Positions 26,097 through 35,176 of a DNA stretch of 64,000 nucleotides are shown here, piece after piece (positions within the stretch are counted from its first letter, which is position 1; every line of letters begins with the position of its first letter). The stretch spans positions 124,001-188,000 of the forward strand of contig NZ_JANIDX010000002.1 in the NCBI RefSeq assembly GCF_026385485.1, written 5' to 3'. A program made the position numbers and the translations under genes. The notes below the pieces were generated by a model, which was not told where the DNA came from, did not search any database, and was given only the letters and a program-made list of their open reading frames with translations. The stretch is from Bombella pollinis (GTDB lineage Bacteria > Pseudomonadota > Alphaproteobacteria > Acetobacterales > Acetobacteraceae).

Positions 26097-26727
26097 AGTG
26101 GCTTTCATCCAGCGGTTGATTCTCTTGCACATCAAAGAGGGAAAGGCCGAAATGATGATGCCGCCCATCAACCCCCTGTATGCCAATCAAGCTCAACTTG
26201 CCCCGCACATCAGAAAATTGCAGGGTCAGCAACCCTTGGGAAGGGTCGTTCGCTTCCGCTAGGGAAATTTGCAGCGATTCTTCACCCCGTGCGACTTGTG
26301 TTACCTGCACATCTTTATCAAAGCTGATTGGATGGCGTAGTAGCAACCCCATTGGGTTACGCTTTAGCGATAAATGCGTCACGGCTCCATTATCGTCATT
26401 GCGTAAAATCAGATGACCATCACGCGCAACAGCCCGCGTTGCATGTGGGACGTCATACACCATCTCAAAACGCCCCGGGACGTAGAAGAAACGACCATCT
26501 CCCTGCTGCTGGGCCGGTCCATCCTGAGCAAATTGCGCTTGGATGGAACTCAACCCGTTTAAATATGCTTCTACCCGATGAATATCATGCCGCTCCCCTG
26601 CGGCAAGATGGTCATATCCTGCTGTAGCGCACCCTATTAAAGAGAGCGACATGACCAGCAAAACAGACCACAGCCTAACATGATAAATCGCACCATAGCG
26701 CATGAGCCGAGAGCATAAATCCTTCAC
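26080..26727 (-). CDS. LolA-like outer-membrane lipoprotein carrier family protein, itself a probable lipoprotein
   Basis: Family of LolA, the periplasmic chaperone carrying lipoproteins to the outer membrane. The 215-residue product has the LolA beta-sheet core with RVEAYLNGLSSIQAQFAQ and GDGRFFYVPGRFEMVYD. Unlike soluble LolA, its N-terminus ends in a lipobox, SLIGCA (cysteine 33 with the GTG start), so it is probably lipid-anchored. That suggests either a LolA relative anchored at a membrane or another role in the same fold. The GTG at 26727 has GGAG eight bases upstream and overlaps the bolA stop by four bases, implying coupling. Confidence 0.8.
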   Translation of the reverse strand: MKDLCSRLMRYGAIYHVRLWSVLLVMSLSLIGCATAGYDHLAAGERHDIHRVEAYLNGLSSIQAQFAQDGPAQQQGDGRFFYVPGRFEMVYDVPHATRAVARDGHLILRNDDNGAVTHLSLKRNPMGLLLRHPISFDKDVQVTQVARGEESLQISLAEANDPSQGLLTLQFSDVRGKLSLIGIQGVDGRHHHFGLSLFDVQENQPLDESHFIPPA

Positions 26728-27023
26728 GCAGATATCTCCCCTTTTAAGGTCAAAGAAAGGGCGTGCAAACCGCTCTCAAACTCTGCGGCCAAAAGCTGAT
26801 GAACAAGGCGATGGCGTTCTACCGGCTTCATCCCATCAAAATGACGACTCACAATATGCAGACGATAATGCGTCTCGCCCACCTGCCCCGGCCCTCGCGC
26901 CTCCTGCTGTGCACTGCGTGCGTGGGCATGATGGCGATGGCGTGCGCTTTCATCATGAATCTCTAGCTGAGAGGGCATCAATGCTTCCTCCAGCACTGCC
27001 TTCATACGCTCGGCTCTTGTCAT
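26724..27023 (-). CDS. bolA: BolA family protein
   Basis: BolA proteins pair with monothiol glutaredoxins in iron-sulfur and iron-regulation tasks. About 99 residues with VGETHYRLHIVSRHFDGMKPVERHRLV, which has the conserved histidine and the FxG-x(n)-R-H-R signature. The ATG at 27023 has GGAAG seven bases upstream, and is preferred over the GTG at 27047. A histidine/alanine-rich insert (HRHHAHARSAQQ) sits between strands and is longer than usual. It is coupled to the LolA-like gene downstream. Confidence 0.88.
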   Translation of the reverse strand: MTRAERMKAVLEEALMPSQLEIHDESARHRHHAHARSAQQEARGPGQVGETHYRLHIVSRHFDGMKPVERHRLVHQLLAAEFESGLHALSLTLKGEISA

Positions 27024-27156
27024 TAACTTTCTTCCACGCTGACCCACAGATAACTAGGGAACATACGCCCCTTCACCGCCTTGTATAATAGAAAACTTTC
27101 CTTCTCTAAAAAAGGATGCTTGCATCTAAGGCGAACCTCTCCCCATATCGTCCATT

Positions 27157-27768
27157 ATGCAACGCAAATCCTCTCGTCATAAGGCCTTCGCGCCCGACCC
27201 AGATGCCCCAGAGCAATGCTGCGACCATCCTGATTGCGACCTTCCTGCTGGCTATCGTGCCCCACGCGGGCGGGATAATTTGCGCGCTTATTACTGGTTT
27301 TGCCTAGAACATGTCCGCCTTTATAATGCGAACTGGGATTATTACCGGGGCATGACACCCGGCCAGATTGAGCGGCATCTACGTGAGGATACCTCATGGC
27401 AACGCCCCTCTTGGAAGATGGGCACACCGGGGCACGATTCTGCACGCACCTCTTTTACGCTTGATGGGCTGCATGACCCGTTGGATATTCTTGCAGGCCG
27501 TAGGGCTCGCCCTTCACACGCTGCTGAGACTCGCAAGCAAGCTCCCCCCGCCCTGCGTGACCCCCTTGCTCAGCTTGATCTCGACTGGCCAACCACTATT
27601 GAAGTGGTAAAAACACGTTATCGTGTCCTTGCGCGCCGTTATCATCCCGATGCGAATCAGGATGACCCGCGTGCAGAAGAACGCTTTAAAGTCATCGGGA
27701 CGGCCTATGCCACACTCCGCGCACACTTCGCCCATAATACAGACTATGAGGACAGCAATGTGCCATAA
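27157..27768 (+). CDS. J-domain protein with N-terminal cysteine motif
   Basis: J-domain co-chaperone of the DnaK system. The J-domain is at the C-terminus (about residues 140-195), with helix II ARRYHPDANQDD carrying HPD (163-165). The N-terminal 60 residues hold cysteines 21, 22, 27 and 49 and a histidine at 51 (CCDHPDC and FCLEHV), which look like a small metal site seen in an alphaproteobacterial J-protein subgroup. Which client it serves is unknown. It precedes cobS by 116 bases on the same strand; no strong ribosome binding site was seen before its ATG. Confidence 0.83.
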   Translation: MQRKSSRHKAFAPDPDAPEQCCDHPDCDLPAGYRAPRGRDNLRAYYWFCLEHVRLYNANWDYYRGMTPGQIERHLREDTSWQRPSWKMGTPGHDSARTSFTLDGLHDPLDILAGRRARPSHAAETRKQAPPALRDPLAQLDLDWPTTIEVVKTRYRVLARRYHPDANQDDPRAEERFKVIGTAYATLRAHFAHNTDYEDSNVP

Positions 27769-27801
27769 TGACGCTGCCCCTCTTTTCTTCCCATTATAGG
27801 G

Positions 27802-27836
27802 TGATTATGTAATCGTACTGATGAAGTCCATAATCA
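27802..27836. repeat. Inverted repeat upstream of cobS
   Basis: TGATTATG (27802-27809) and CATAATCA (27829-27836) are perfect 8-base inverted repeats with a 19-base spacer, ending 48 bases before the cobS start codon. It could be an operator or an mRNA hairpin; no cobalamin riboswitch consensus was seen here. Confidence 0.45.
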
Positions 27837-27884
27837 GAGGTTATTCCCTCCTCCGCCACATTTCTTCATGACAGGATTTTCGCT

Positions 27885-28853
27885 ATGGCTCTTCCCTCTA
27901 CACAGTCTCTTTCTGACATATTGCCAGCGACTCCCGATGCACAAAAATCAGCACGGGAGCTTTTCGGCCTGGATTTAGATTTTGATGTGCCCCTCTGGTC
28001 CAAAAAGACAGACCATGTGCCAGAGATTGACCCGAGCTATCAATTTGACCGCGATACGACCCGCGCGATTCTGGCGGGGTTTATGTATAATCGCCGTGTG
28101 TTAGTGCAGGGCTTCCATGGGACGGGGAAATCCTCTCATATCGACCAAATTGCCGCACGTCTTAACTGGCCTTGTGTACGCATCAATTTGGACAGTCATA
28201 TCTCCCGCATCGACCTCATCGGCAAAGATGCCATCACGCTAGAGGATGGCAAACAAATCACCGAGTTCCGCGAAGGCTTGTTACCATGGTGCTTACAAAG
28301 CCCATGCAGCCTCATTTTTGATGAATATGATGCTGGGCGGCCTGATGTAATGTTCGTCATCCAACGCGTGTTGGAGACTGATGGTGCCCTTACTTTGCTG
28401 GACCAAAATCGTGTTATCCAGCCTCATCCCTCCTTCCGCCTTTTTGCAACAGCCAATACAGTAGGGCTGGGTGATACAACGGGGCTGTATCACGGCACGC
28501 AGCAAATCAACCAAGGGCAGATGGACCGTTGGAACATCGTCACCTCCCTCAATTACCTCCCCAAAGAGCAGGAAGTCCGCATCATCAAAGCCAAAATGGG
28601 CGGTAAGCTGGATGATACACTCATCGGGCAAATGGTAGAGCTTGCCGACCTTAGCCGCGCAGGCTTTATGAATGGCGATATTTCCACCGTTATTTCCCCC
28701 CGTACGGTCCTCTCTTGGGCGGAAAATATTGACATCTTTAAAGATGTTCCTTTCGCCTTCCGCCTCAGCTTCCTCAATAAATGTGATGAGGCAGAACGCA
28801 GCATCGTTGCTGAATATTATCAGCGTTGTTTTAATACCTCACCTTTAGGGTGA
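27885..28853 (+). CDS. cobS: Cobaltochelatase subunit CobS
   Basis: AAA+ ATPase subunit of the three-part aerobic cobaltochelatase that inserts cobalt into hydrogenobyrinic acid a,c-diamide. The 322-residue product has Walker A GFHGTGKSS (76-84), the RIDLIGKDA segment (pre-sensor hairpin) and Walker B LIFDEYDAGRPDV, in MoxR/CobS order. The ATG has AGGA eight bases upstream. It is followed three bases on by cobT, its usual partner. Large subunit CobN and other cob genes are not in the window. Confidence 0.94.
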   Translation: MALPSTQSLSDILPATPDAQKSARELFGLDLDFDVPLWSKKTDHVPEIDPSYQFDRDTTRAILAGFMYNRRVLVQGFHGTGKSSHIDQIAARLNWPCVRINLDSHISRIDLIGKDAITLEDGKQITEFREGLLPWCLQSPCSLIFDEYDAGRPDVMFVIQRVLETDGALTLLDQNRVIQPHPSFRLFATANTVGLGDTTGLYHGTQQINQGQMDRWNIVTSLNYLPKEQEVRIIKAKMGGKLDDTLIGQMVELADLSRAGFMNGDISTVISPRTVLSWAENIDIFKDVPFAFRLSFLNKCDEAERSIVAEYYQRCFNTSPLG

Positions 28854-28856
28854 TTT

Positions 28857-30689
28857 ATGTCTGACCCGCACGACCTTTTCCGCAAGGCGACCTTAGCCAC
28901 ACAGCGTGCTTTAAGTGGGCAGCAGGACATTCCCTTAACCCCTGCTCTAGCCTCTTTAGAGCGTGCGGCTCTTACCCCGGAGGAGATAGCTTATATCCGT
29001 GGGGCGACCGATGCCGCAGCCCTACAGCAACGGCATCACGACCCTGCAAAGCGCGTCACTTTGGCGGATGCTCAAACGCAAATCATCACCGATGGGATGG
29101 AGCAAGCCCGTTGTGAGATTTATGGCTCCCGCCATATGGCCGGGGTGCGGGCGAATATAAATAACCACCTCGCCCGGCGGCTCTACGCGCTTAATAGCGC
29201 GCGCATGATGGAGCGTGCAGATATGCCCGCCCCCCTCGCGTTAGAACTCCTCACGCGCGAGGCACTCTCTGGCCAAACATTGCCAGAAGAGATAACCGGC
29301 CCCGCCTTGGCAGAATGGCGACAAGCCCTTGGCCCCAAAGCCCGCGCTGCTTTAGAGACGCTCGCCCTCGTCCAAGACGACCAATCACGCTTCCACCAAG
29401 CCACACAACATTTTGTAAAAACCTTCACTCTAGAAGAAACGGGCCAAAGTGATGAGGAAGAGCCGGAATCCTCTAGCTCCCGTAATCAAAATCAGAGTGA
29501 AGACAGTGAAGCTGGAGAGTCCGCCTCCCCCGACCCACAAGGCGAGGAGGAGGAAGAAGGCAGCTCTGACGATGAGCACTCCATCCTCAATGATGAAGCG
29601 GAAGATTCCACCTCCAGCGGGGAGGACCCGGCCTCCGATGAGATTGAGGCCCTTCTTGCAGAAGGGGAAAATGGGTTTGAGCAACCTGCTGGCCCCTCTG
29701 AGACGCGTGAGGATGAGCCACCCTGCCCAATTACGGGCCTTGGAGGGTACCATGCTTACACGCAGGAGTTTGATGAAGAAATCCACGCCCATGAGCTTTG
29801 CGACCCGACCGAGCTAGACCGTCTGCGCGAAAGGCTGGATGAGCAGTTGCAACAAACCCAAGGGTTTGTCTCCCGTCTGGCGCATCGTCTGCAACGTAAG
29901 CTTTTGGCCCAACAGCAACGCCGTTGGCATTTTGACCAAGAAGATGGGATTCTTGATGCAGCCCGCCTGCCGCGTATCATCAGCAATCCTTCTCTCCCCC
30001 TCTCTTATAAGCAAGAGGGCAAGGCGGATTTCCGCGATACGGTCGTCACCCTCCTGATTGATAATTCAGGCTCTATGCGCGGCCGTCCCATCACCACAGC
30101 GGCCATTTGTGGCGATATTCTTGCCCGCACGCTCGAACGCTGCGGCATTAAAGTGGAGGTTCTCGGCTTTACTACCCGCGCTTGGAAGGGCGGCCAAAGC
30201 CGTGTAAAATGGAGCGAAGATGGCCGCCCTAAAGAGCCGGGGCGGCTTAATGACCTCCGGCACATCATCTATAAGTCAGCCGACACTCCATGGCGGCGTG
30301 CCCGGCGTAATATTGGGCTGATGCTCCGCGAAGGGTTGTTAAAAGAAAATATTGATGGTGAGGCCCTCCTCTGGGCATGGAAACGTCTAAAACATCGGCC
30401 AGAACATCGCCGTATTTTAATGGTGATTTCCGATGGGGCTCCAGTGGATGATAGTACCTCCTCCGCTAATGGGCCGGAATATTTGGATCTGCATCTCCAT
30501 CGCGTCATTCATCAGCTCGAAAATGACCATGCAGGGGAGCTTTTGGCCATCGGCATTGGGCATGATGTCACCCGCTATTACGCCAATAGTGTGACCATTA
30601 GCTCGGCAGAGGATTTAGGCGACACGATGGTAGCCCAACTCACAGCTCTCTTTGCCCCGCCCTCTGGTAAGACAAAACGGCGCGGATAA
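28857..30689 (+). CDS. cobT: Cobaltochelatase subunit CobT
   Basis: Second small subunit of aerobic cobaltochelatase; forms a complex with CobS that drives CobN. The 610-residue product has an N-terminal helical domain (1-190), an acidic low-complexity linker (about 195-285, glutamate/serine/aspartate-rich) and a C-terminal VWA domain with the MIDAS motif DNSGSMRGRP near residue 400, plus KWSEDGRPKEPGRLNDLRH. A GGTGA just upstream of the ATG serves as ribosome binding site. Tight coupling with cobS. Confidence 0.93.
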   Translation: MSDPHDLFRKATLATQRALSGQQDIPLTPALASLERAALTPEEIAYIRGATDAAALQQRHHDPAKRVTLADAQTQIITDGMEQARCEIYGSRHMAGVRANINNHLARRLYALNSARMMERADMPAPLALELLTREALSGQTLPEEITGPALAEWRQALGPKARAALETLALVQDDQSRFHQATQHFVKTFTLEETGQSDEEEPESSSSRNQNQSEDSEAGESASPDPQGEEEEEGSSDDEHSILNDEAEDSTSSGEDPASDEIEALLAEGENGFEQPAGPSETREDEPPCPITGLGGYHAYTQEFDEEIHAHELCDPTELDRLRERLDEQLQQTQGFVSRLAHRLQRKLLAQQQRRWHFDQEDGILDAARLPRIISNPSLPLSYKQEGKADFRDTVVTLLIDNSGSMRGRPITTAAICGDILARTLERCGIKVEVLGFTTRAWKGGQSRVKWSEDGRPKEPGRLNDLRHIIYKSADTPWRRARRNIGLMLREGLLKENIDGEALLWAWKRLKHRPEHRRILMVISDGAPVDDSTSSANGPEYLDLHLHRVIHQLENDHAGELLAIGIGHDVTRYYANSVTISSAEDLGDTMVAQLTALFAPPSGKTKRRG

Positions 30690-30743
30690 TTTTCCCGCGC
30701 CCCATTGCCAGAAGGGCCAGACTCCGCCACTCTACGGGGTACT

Positions 30744-31643
30744 ATGTTACATTCTTCTACACATCGTCTCCGTATGGCAGCGCACGCAAAAGGCTTAGGC
30801 TTACTGGCTCTTTTAGGGGTTATGGCCCTGCCAGCAGCATATGCTGAAACACTGCCCCATCTTTCAGCCAACTGCTTTACCTATAGCCCCGGGCAAGTGA
30901 GTAAGACGAAGCAGGGCGGCCTCATCATCAAAAACATGCAGGCGGAACTTACTGGCACGCAACATCGCATCACCGTGCGCTCCAGCACAGTGGTAGACCA
31001 TAAACGCACCCTTGATGCAGCCGGTCTAGCCCGCCTTAATGCCGCTGTTGCTTATGCTGCCCTCACCGCTTATCACCGTGGCATGACGGAGGCTTGCGCT
31101 AACCAACCTCTACCGGGAGTGCAAGAAGTCAAAAATGCGCTGCCAGAAATGAGCTGGCAAGGCATCACCCTTACCCGGCCAGACCGCGCCTCCACCGCAA
31201 GCACGGCTCATGTGCGTGTCCTCAGCACAAGCCCGGCTATTCATTTCCTTTTTGATGCAAACGGGATGACCTCCCCACAGGCGATTCTCCTACCGCCGTC
31301 TGTCTCGGGAGATATTACCTTTATCCCCTCTTCTCAGCCGCCTTATCATGTAACGGTCAATCAACTCCATACGGCTTTAAATGGTAGCGATATTGATGGC
31401 CGAGGTGATGTTCTCGCCACGGCAGGGCGTGAAAATCTCAAAGCTGATATTCATCTCTCCATCAGCCATATTGGGGAGATGATAGACCAGCTTGGCAAAA
31501 TCGCTCCCACAAAAATCACCGCAGCTTTGCTTATTGCCCGCATCATGGGGGAGAGAGAACCCAACCACCGCACGGGGTGGCACATCACGCTAGAGCATGA
31601 CACCATCCATGTGAATGGCGTTAAAGTCCCCATGCCTTTTTAA
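30744..31643 (+). CDS. Exported protein of unknown function downstream of cobT
   Basis: Not recognised. About 299 residues with a signal peptide (hydrophobic LGLLALLGVMALPAAYA, cleavage near residue 34) and a mature part of mixed beta structure; cysteines 44 (SANCFTYS) and 118 (TEACANQP) may form a disulfide. No lipobox cysteine, no catalytic motif and no membrane segment beyond the signal were seen. The ATG at 30744 is preferred over the TTG at 30705. It starts 54 bases after cobT and ends in a good terminator, so it may belong to the cobS-cobT transcript. Confidence 0.72.
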   Translation: MLHSSTHRLRMAAHAKGLGLLALLGVMALPAAYAETLPHLSANCFTYSPGQVSKTKQGGLIIKNMQAELTGTQHRITVRSSTVVDHKRTLDAAGLARLNAAVAYAALTAYHRGMTEACANQPLPGVQEVKNALPEMSWQGITLTRPDRASTASTAHVRVLSTSPAIHFLFDANGMTSPQAILLPPSVSGDITFIPSSQPPYHVTVNQLHTALNGSDIDGRGDVLATAGRENLKADIHLSISHIGEMIDQLGKIAPTKITAALLIARIMGEREPNHRTGWHITLEHDTIHVNGVKVPMPF

Positions 31644-31671
31644 AAGGATGCGATAACGTCTTGCTTATTAG

Positions 31672-31701
31672 AGGCCACCCTTCCCGGTGGCCTTTTCTTT
31701 T
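31672..31701 (+). terminator. Rho-independent terminator after the cobS/cobT run
   Basis: An 8-base-pair GC-rich stem (31672-31679 with 31686-31693) with a six-base loop is followed by TTTCTTTT. It closes the plus-strand transcript and touches the stop codon of the convergent dnaE. Confidence 0.82.
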
Positions 31702-34700
31702 ACGCTTGTTTTAACTCCTTAATCCCCTCCAACGTCTTCATCTGCTCGGCAAGACGTGGGGTAACGCGATAGAATCCGGGCAACCTAATCTCAATCGCCT
31801 GCGTCTCCTCCAGCTCTGGCAGCAAGACAACACGGCCTCGGCCACCCTTTACATCCTCTAACATTGTCTGAAGGGGGGCTAGAGCGATGGCGCGGTTAAT
31901 CCATATCCGCAATTCCCCTTGCTCCTCAGCTGCAGCAGCCTCTAAATCTTGCACATGTTGGGCCGTAATACGCAGCGCATCACCATCTAGCTTCAACTCC
32001 GCCTGCACCAACACAGCCTGCCCTGCAACCAGCAAATCCCGACAGGCTTGCAATGTCTCGGAAAAGAGCGTGACCTCGCAACTCCCGCTCGCATCGGTCA
32101 ACGTCACCCACGCCATTTTCTTTCCTGTTTTGGTGGGGCGTTCCTTCTTCTCCACCACACAACCAGCAATCGCAACACGCATCTGCCCTTGATGCGCCTT
32201 TGGCTCTAGCTGCACCGCAGGGGTCACAGCCAGCCGCCGCAACACATGCTTATACGCATCTAAAGGATGTGCGCTCATATGGAAGCCAATCACGCTAGCC
32301 TCATGCGATAACCGCTCGAAATCCGGCCAAGGGCGTACCTTCTTCAGCCGCAAGACTTCGCGCAGGCTACTATCCACGCCGCCGCCAAAAAGCCCCGCTT
32401 GCCCGACCTCTTTCTCCTGCGCGCGCGATTGGGCACGGCGTAACACAATCTCCGCACTGGCAAAGACTGTGTGCCGGTCAGGCTCTAAATTATCAAACGC
32501 TCCAGCCTTGGCTAAACTCTCCATTTGAAGCTTATTGATATGACGGGAATCACAACGCTCGGCAAAATCTGTCATATCGCAAAAAGGCTGTGTGCCACGG
32601 TCTTTTACCAGGCCTTCCATCGCCACAAACCCAACACGCTTTACGGCAGCCAAAGCGTAACGAATCCCCAACTGCCCATCCTCTAACCGCTCGATAGAGA
32701 AATCAGCTTGGGATTTATTAATATCCACGGGCAGGACGGGAATCCCCATCCGTTTAGCCTCTTGGCACAAGGCGGCTAGCTTCTCCGTCTTTTCCCGTGC
32801 GAGGGACATACAGCCCGCAAGGAAAGGCACCGGGTGGTTCGCCTTCATCCATGCGGTTTGATAAGAAACTAACGCATAAGCCGCCGCATGGGATTTGTTA
32901 AAGCCGTAATTGGCAAATTTCGCCATGAGGTCGAACACTTCCTCGGCTTTCTCTGCAGTAATGCCCCGCTTTGTTGCGCCCTCACAGAAGATGGCCCGTT
33001 GTTTTTCCATCTCCGAGGCGATTTTCTTCCCCATCGCCCGGCGTAATAAATCCGCCCCACCAAGACTATAACCCGCCATCTTCTGAGCAATTTGCATCAC
33101 CTGCTCTTGATAGACCATAATCCCGTAGGTCTCCTCAAGGATGGGACGAATCTCCTCATGGGGCGGCTCCCACGGGGCTCCATGTTTCCGGCGGCAATAT
33201 TCGGGAATATTCTCCATCGGGCCGGGGCGGTAAAGCGACACCCCAGCAATGAGATCCTCCAACCGGCTGGCTGCCATCTGCTTGAGCATGTCGCGCATAC
33301 CCGCGCCTTCAAACTGAAAGACGCCCGCCGTATCCCCCCGCGCCATCATATCGAAGGTTTTTTTATCATCGAGTGGAATATGGGAGAGGTCCACCTCCTC
33401 CCCTAAATCACGCAGAAAATCGACCCCGCGCTTGAGGATGGTCAATGTCGTCAAACCGAGGAAGTCGAACTTCACCAGCCCGGCTTGCTCAACAAACTTC
33501 ATATTATATTGCGTAACGAGCATCTCACTACGCGGGTCTCGATAGAGGGGGACAAGCTCTACAAGGTCACGGTCCCCAATCACCACACCGGCTGCATGGG
33601 TGGAGGCATGGCGAAATAACCCCTCCAACTGCAAGGCAATCTCCAAGAGGCGGCGAATCATCTCATCATTATCGCGCATCTCCTGCAAGCGTGGCTCTTC
33701 CTCAATCGCTTGCGCTAAAGGCGTTGGCTTAGCCGGATTATTCGGGATAAGCTCTGCCACACGATTGACCATACCATAAGGCAAGCCCAACACACGCCCC
33801 ACATCGCGCACTGCCGCCTTGGCTTGTAATTTCCCAAAGGTGATGATTTGCGCCACACGCTCATGGCCATATTCATCGCGCACATAGCGGATGACCTCAT
33901 CGCGCCGGTCCTGACAGAAATCGATATCAAAGTCCGGCATGGAGACACGTTCAGGGTTGAGGAAACGCTCAAATAACAGACCAAAGGGGATGGGGTCGAT
34001 GTCGGTAATCGTCAAAGCATAAGCCACTAATGACCCTGCACCAGAACCACGCCCCGGCCCTACAGGAATATCATGCGCCTTCGCCCATTGGATGAAGTCC
34101 GCCACGATGAGGAAGTAACCAGGGAACCCCATGCGGGCGATGATGCCGAGTTCCGTCTCCAATCGTTCTTCATACTCAGCGCGGCGGGCCTCGCCATCCT
34201 TCATAACCGCAAGGCGTTTTACCAGCCCTTCTTGGGCCATAGCACGCAAGGTTTCCTCCTCCGTGCTGCCTTCGCGCACTTTAGGGCAAACAGGCAAAAG
34301 CGGCTTGCGTGTATTCACCGCCGCGGCACAATGCTGCGCGATAATCAACGTATTATCACATGCCTCTGGCAGGTCATGGAATAAAGCGCGCATCTCCTCC
34401 GGTGTTTTAAACCACGCTTGTGGGGAGACACGCCAGCGGTCCTCCTCCGCCATTGTCCGGCCTTGAGCAATACAGAGCAAAGCATCATGCGCTTCATGCA
34501 AATCCGGCGTAGGGAAGAAACATTCATTGGTGGCTACTAAGGGGAGGTCAAGCTCATCAGCTAAAGCGATGAGCTGAGGTTCTGTAACATCCTCCCCTGC
34601 TTCATCCAGCCGGTTAATCTCCACCGCCACATAGCCATGAAACGCTTCTTTAAAGCGTTGGAGCATCTGTTTTGCTGCGTCTCTTTGCTCACCTAGCAAT

Positions 34701-35137
34701 AATTTATTGATAGGCCCGCGATTACCGCCTGTAAGCAAAAATAACCCATTAGCCCGGCTGCATAAAACATCCAGCGGCATAGAAGGATCCGCCGAATCTC
34801 CGTTCAAAAAACCTTGGGTGGAGAGATATTGAAGATTCTCCAAGCCTTCTTCCGTGCGCGCCAACACAACCAACGGTTCTGCTGGAATACCGGGCCGAGC
34901 AGAGGGAGATGGTAAAGCTAATTGGCACCCAATAATCGGCTGAATCCCCGCCTTACGACATTGTTGGGAAAACTCCAGCCCACCAAACATATTGCCGCTA
35001 TCAGTCAATGCGACAGCTGGCATGGCGTTTTCTTCTGCCAACTTCACAAGATCAGGCACGCGGATAGCACCCTGACTAAGAGAATAGGCTGAATGATTAC
35101 GGAGATGGACAAAATGAGCGTAAGACATGCCCTCCAT
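31700..35137 (-). CDS. dnaE: DNA polymerase III alpha subunit
   Basis: Replicative polymerase of the chromosome. The 1145-residue product has the N-terminal PHP domain (HLRNHSAYSLSQGAI onward), the catalytic palm with MPDFDIDFCQDRRDEV (catalytic aspartates), the fingers, the beta-clamp-binding region, and a C-terminal OB fold. Its length is in the range of the DnaE1 class. The first ATG is kept as start; an ATG three codons on is alternative. It is the last gene of a minus-strand series headed by birA, with lolD 39 bases upstream. Confidence 0.97.
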   Translation of the reverse strand: MEGMSYAHFVHLRNHSAYSLSQGAIRVPDLVKLAEENAMPAVALTDSGNMFGGLEFSQQCRKAGIQPIIGCQLALPSPSARPGIPAEPLVVLARTEEGLENLQYLSTQGFLNGDSADPSMPLDVLCSRANGLFLLTGGNRGPINKLLLGEQRDAAKQMLQRFKEAFHGYVAVEINRLDEAGEDVTEPQLIALADELDLPLVATNECFFPTPDLHEAHDALLCIAQGRTMAEEDRWRVSPQAWFKTPEEMRALFHDLPEACDNTLIIAQHCAAAVNTRKPLLPVCPKVREGSTEEETLRAMAQEGLVKRLAVMKDGEARRAEYEERLETELGIIARMGFPGYFLIVADFIQWAKAHDIPVGPGRGSGAGSLVAYALTITDIDPIPFGLLFERFLNPERVSMPDFDIDFCQDRRDEVIRYVRDEYGHERVAQIITFGKLQAKAAVRDVGRVLGLPYGMVNRVAELIPNNPAKPTPLAQAIEEEPRLQEMRDNDEMIRRLLEIALQLEGLFRHASTHAAGVVIGDRDLVELVPLYRDPRSEMLVTQYNMKFVEQAGLVKFDFLGLTTLTILKRGVDFLRDLGEEVDLSHIPLDDKKTFDMMARGDTAGVFQFEGAGMRDMLKQMAASRLEDLIAGVSLYRPGPMENIPEYCRRKHGAPWEPPHEEIRPILEETYGIMVYQEQVMQIAQKMAGYSLGGADLLRRAMGKKIASEMEKQRAIFCEGATKRGITAEKAEEVFDLMAKFANYGFNKSHAAAYALVSYQTAWMKANHPVPFLAGCMSLAREKTEKLAALCQEAKRMGIPVLPVDINKSQADFSIERLEDGQLGIRYALAAVKRVGFVAMEGLVKDRGTQPFCDMTDFAERCDSRHINKLQMESLAKAGAFDNLEPDRHTVFASAEIVLRRAQSRAQEKEVGQAGLFGGGVDSSLREVLRLKKVRPWPDFERLSHEASVIGFHMSAHPLDAYKHVLRRLAVTPAVQLEPKAHQGQMRVAIAGCVVEKKERPTKTGKKMAWVTLTDASGSCEVTLFSETLQACRDLLVAGQAVLVQAELKLDGDALRITAQHVQDLEAAAAEEQGELRIWINRAIALAPLQTMLEDVKGGRGRVVLLPELEETQAIEIRLPGFYRVTPRLAEQMKTLEGIKELKQA

Positions 35138-35176
35138 TTACCACGCCCTCATCCCCGCATGGAACAGAAAACAGAT

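Noticed and set aside
29430..29817. ORFs in both strands inside the acidic linker of cobT
   Set aside because: Acidic low-complexity coding sequence gives long open frames in other phases; they have no independent support.
28857..30689. Possibility that cobT is a nitric-oxide-type or magnesium chelatase subunit
   Set aside because: The acidic linker, VWA domain and neighbouring cobS fit cobaltochelatase; no Mg-chelatase BchI/BchD arrangement is present.
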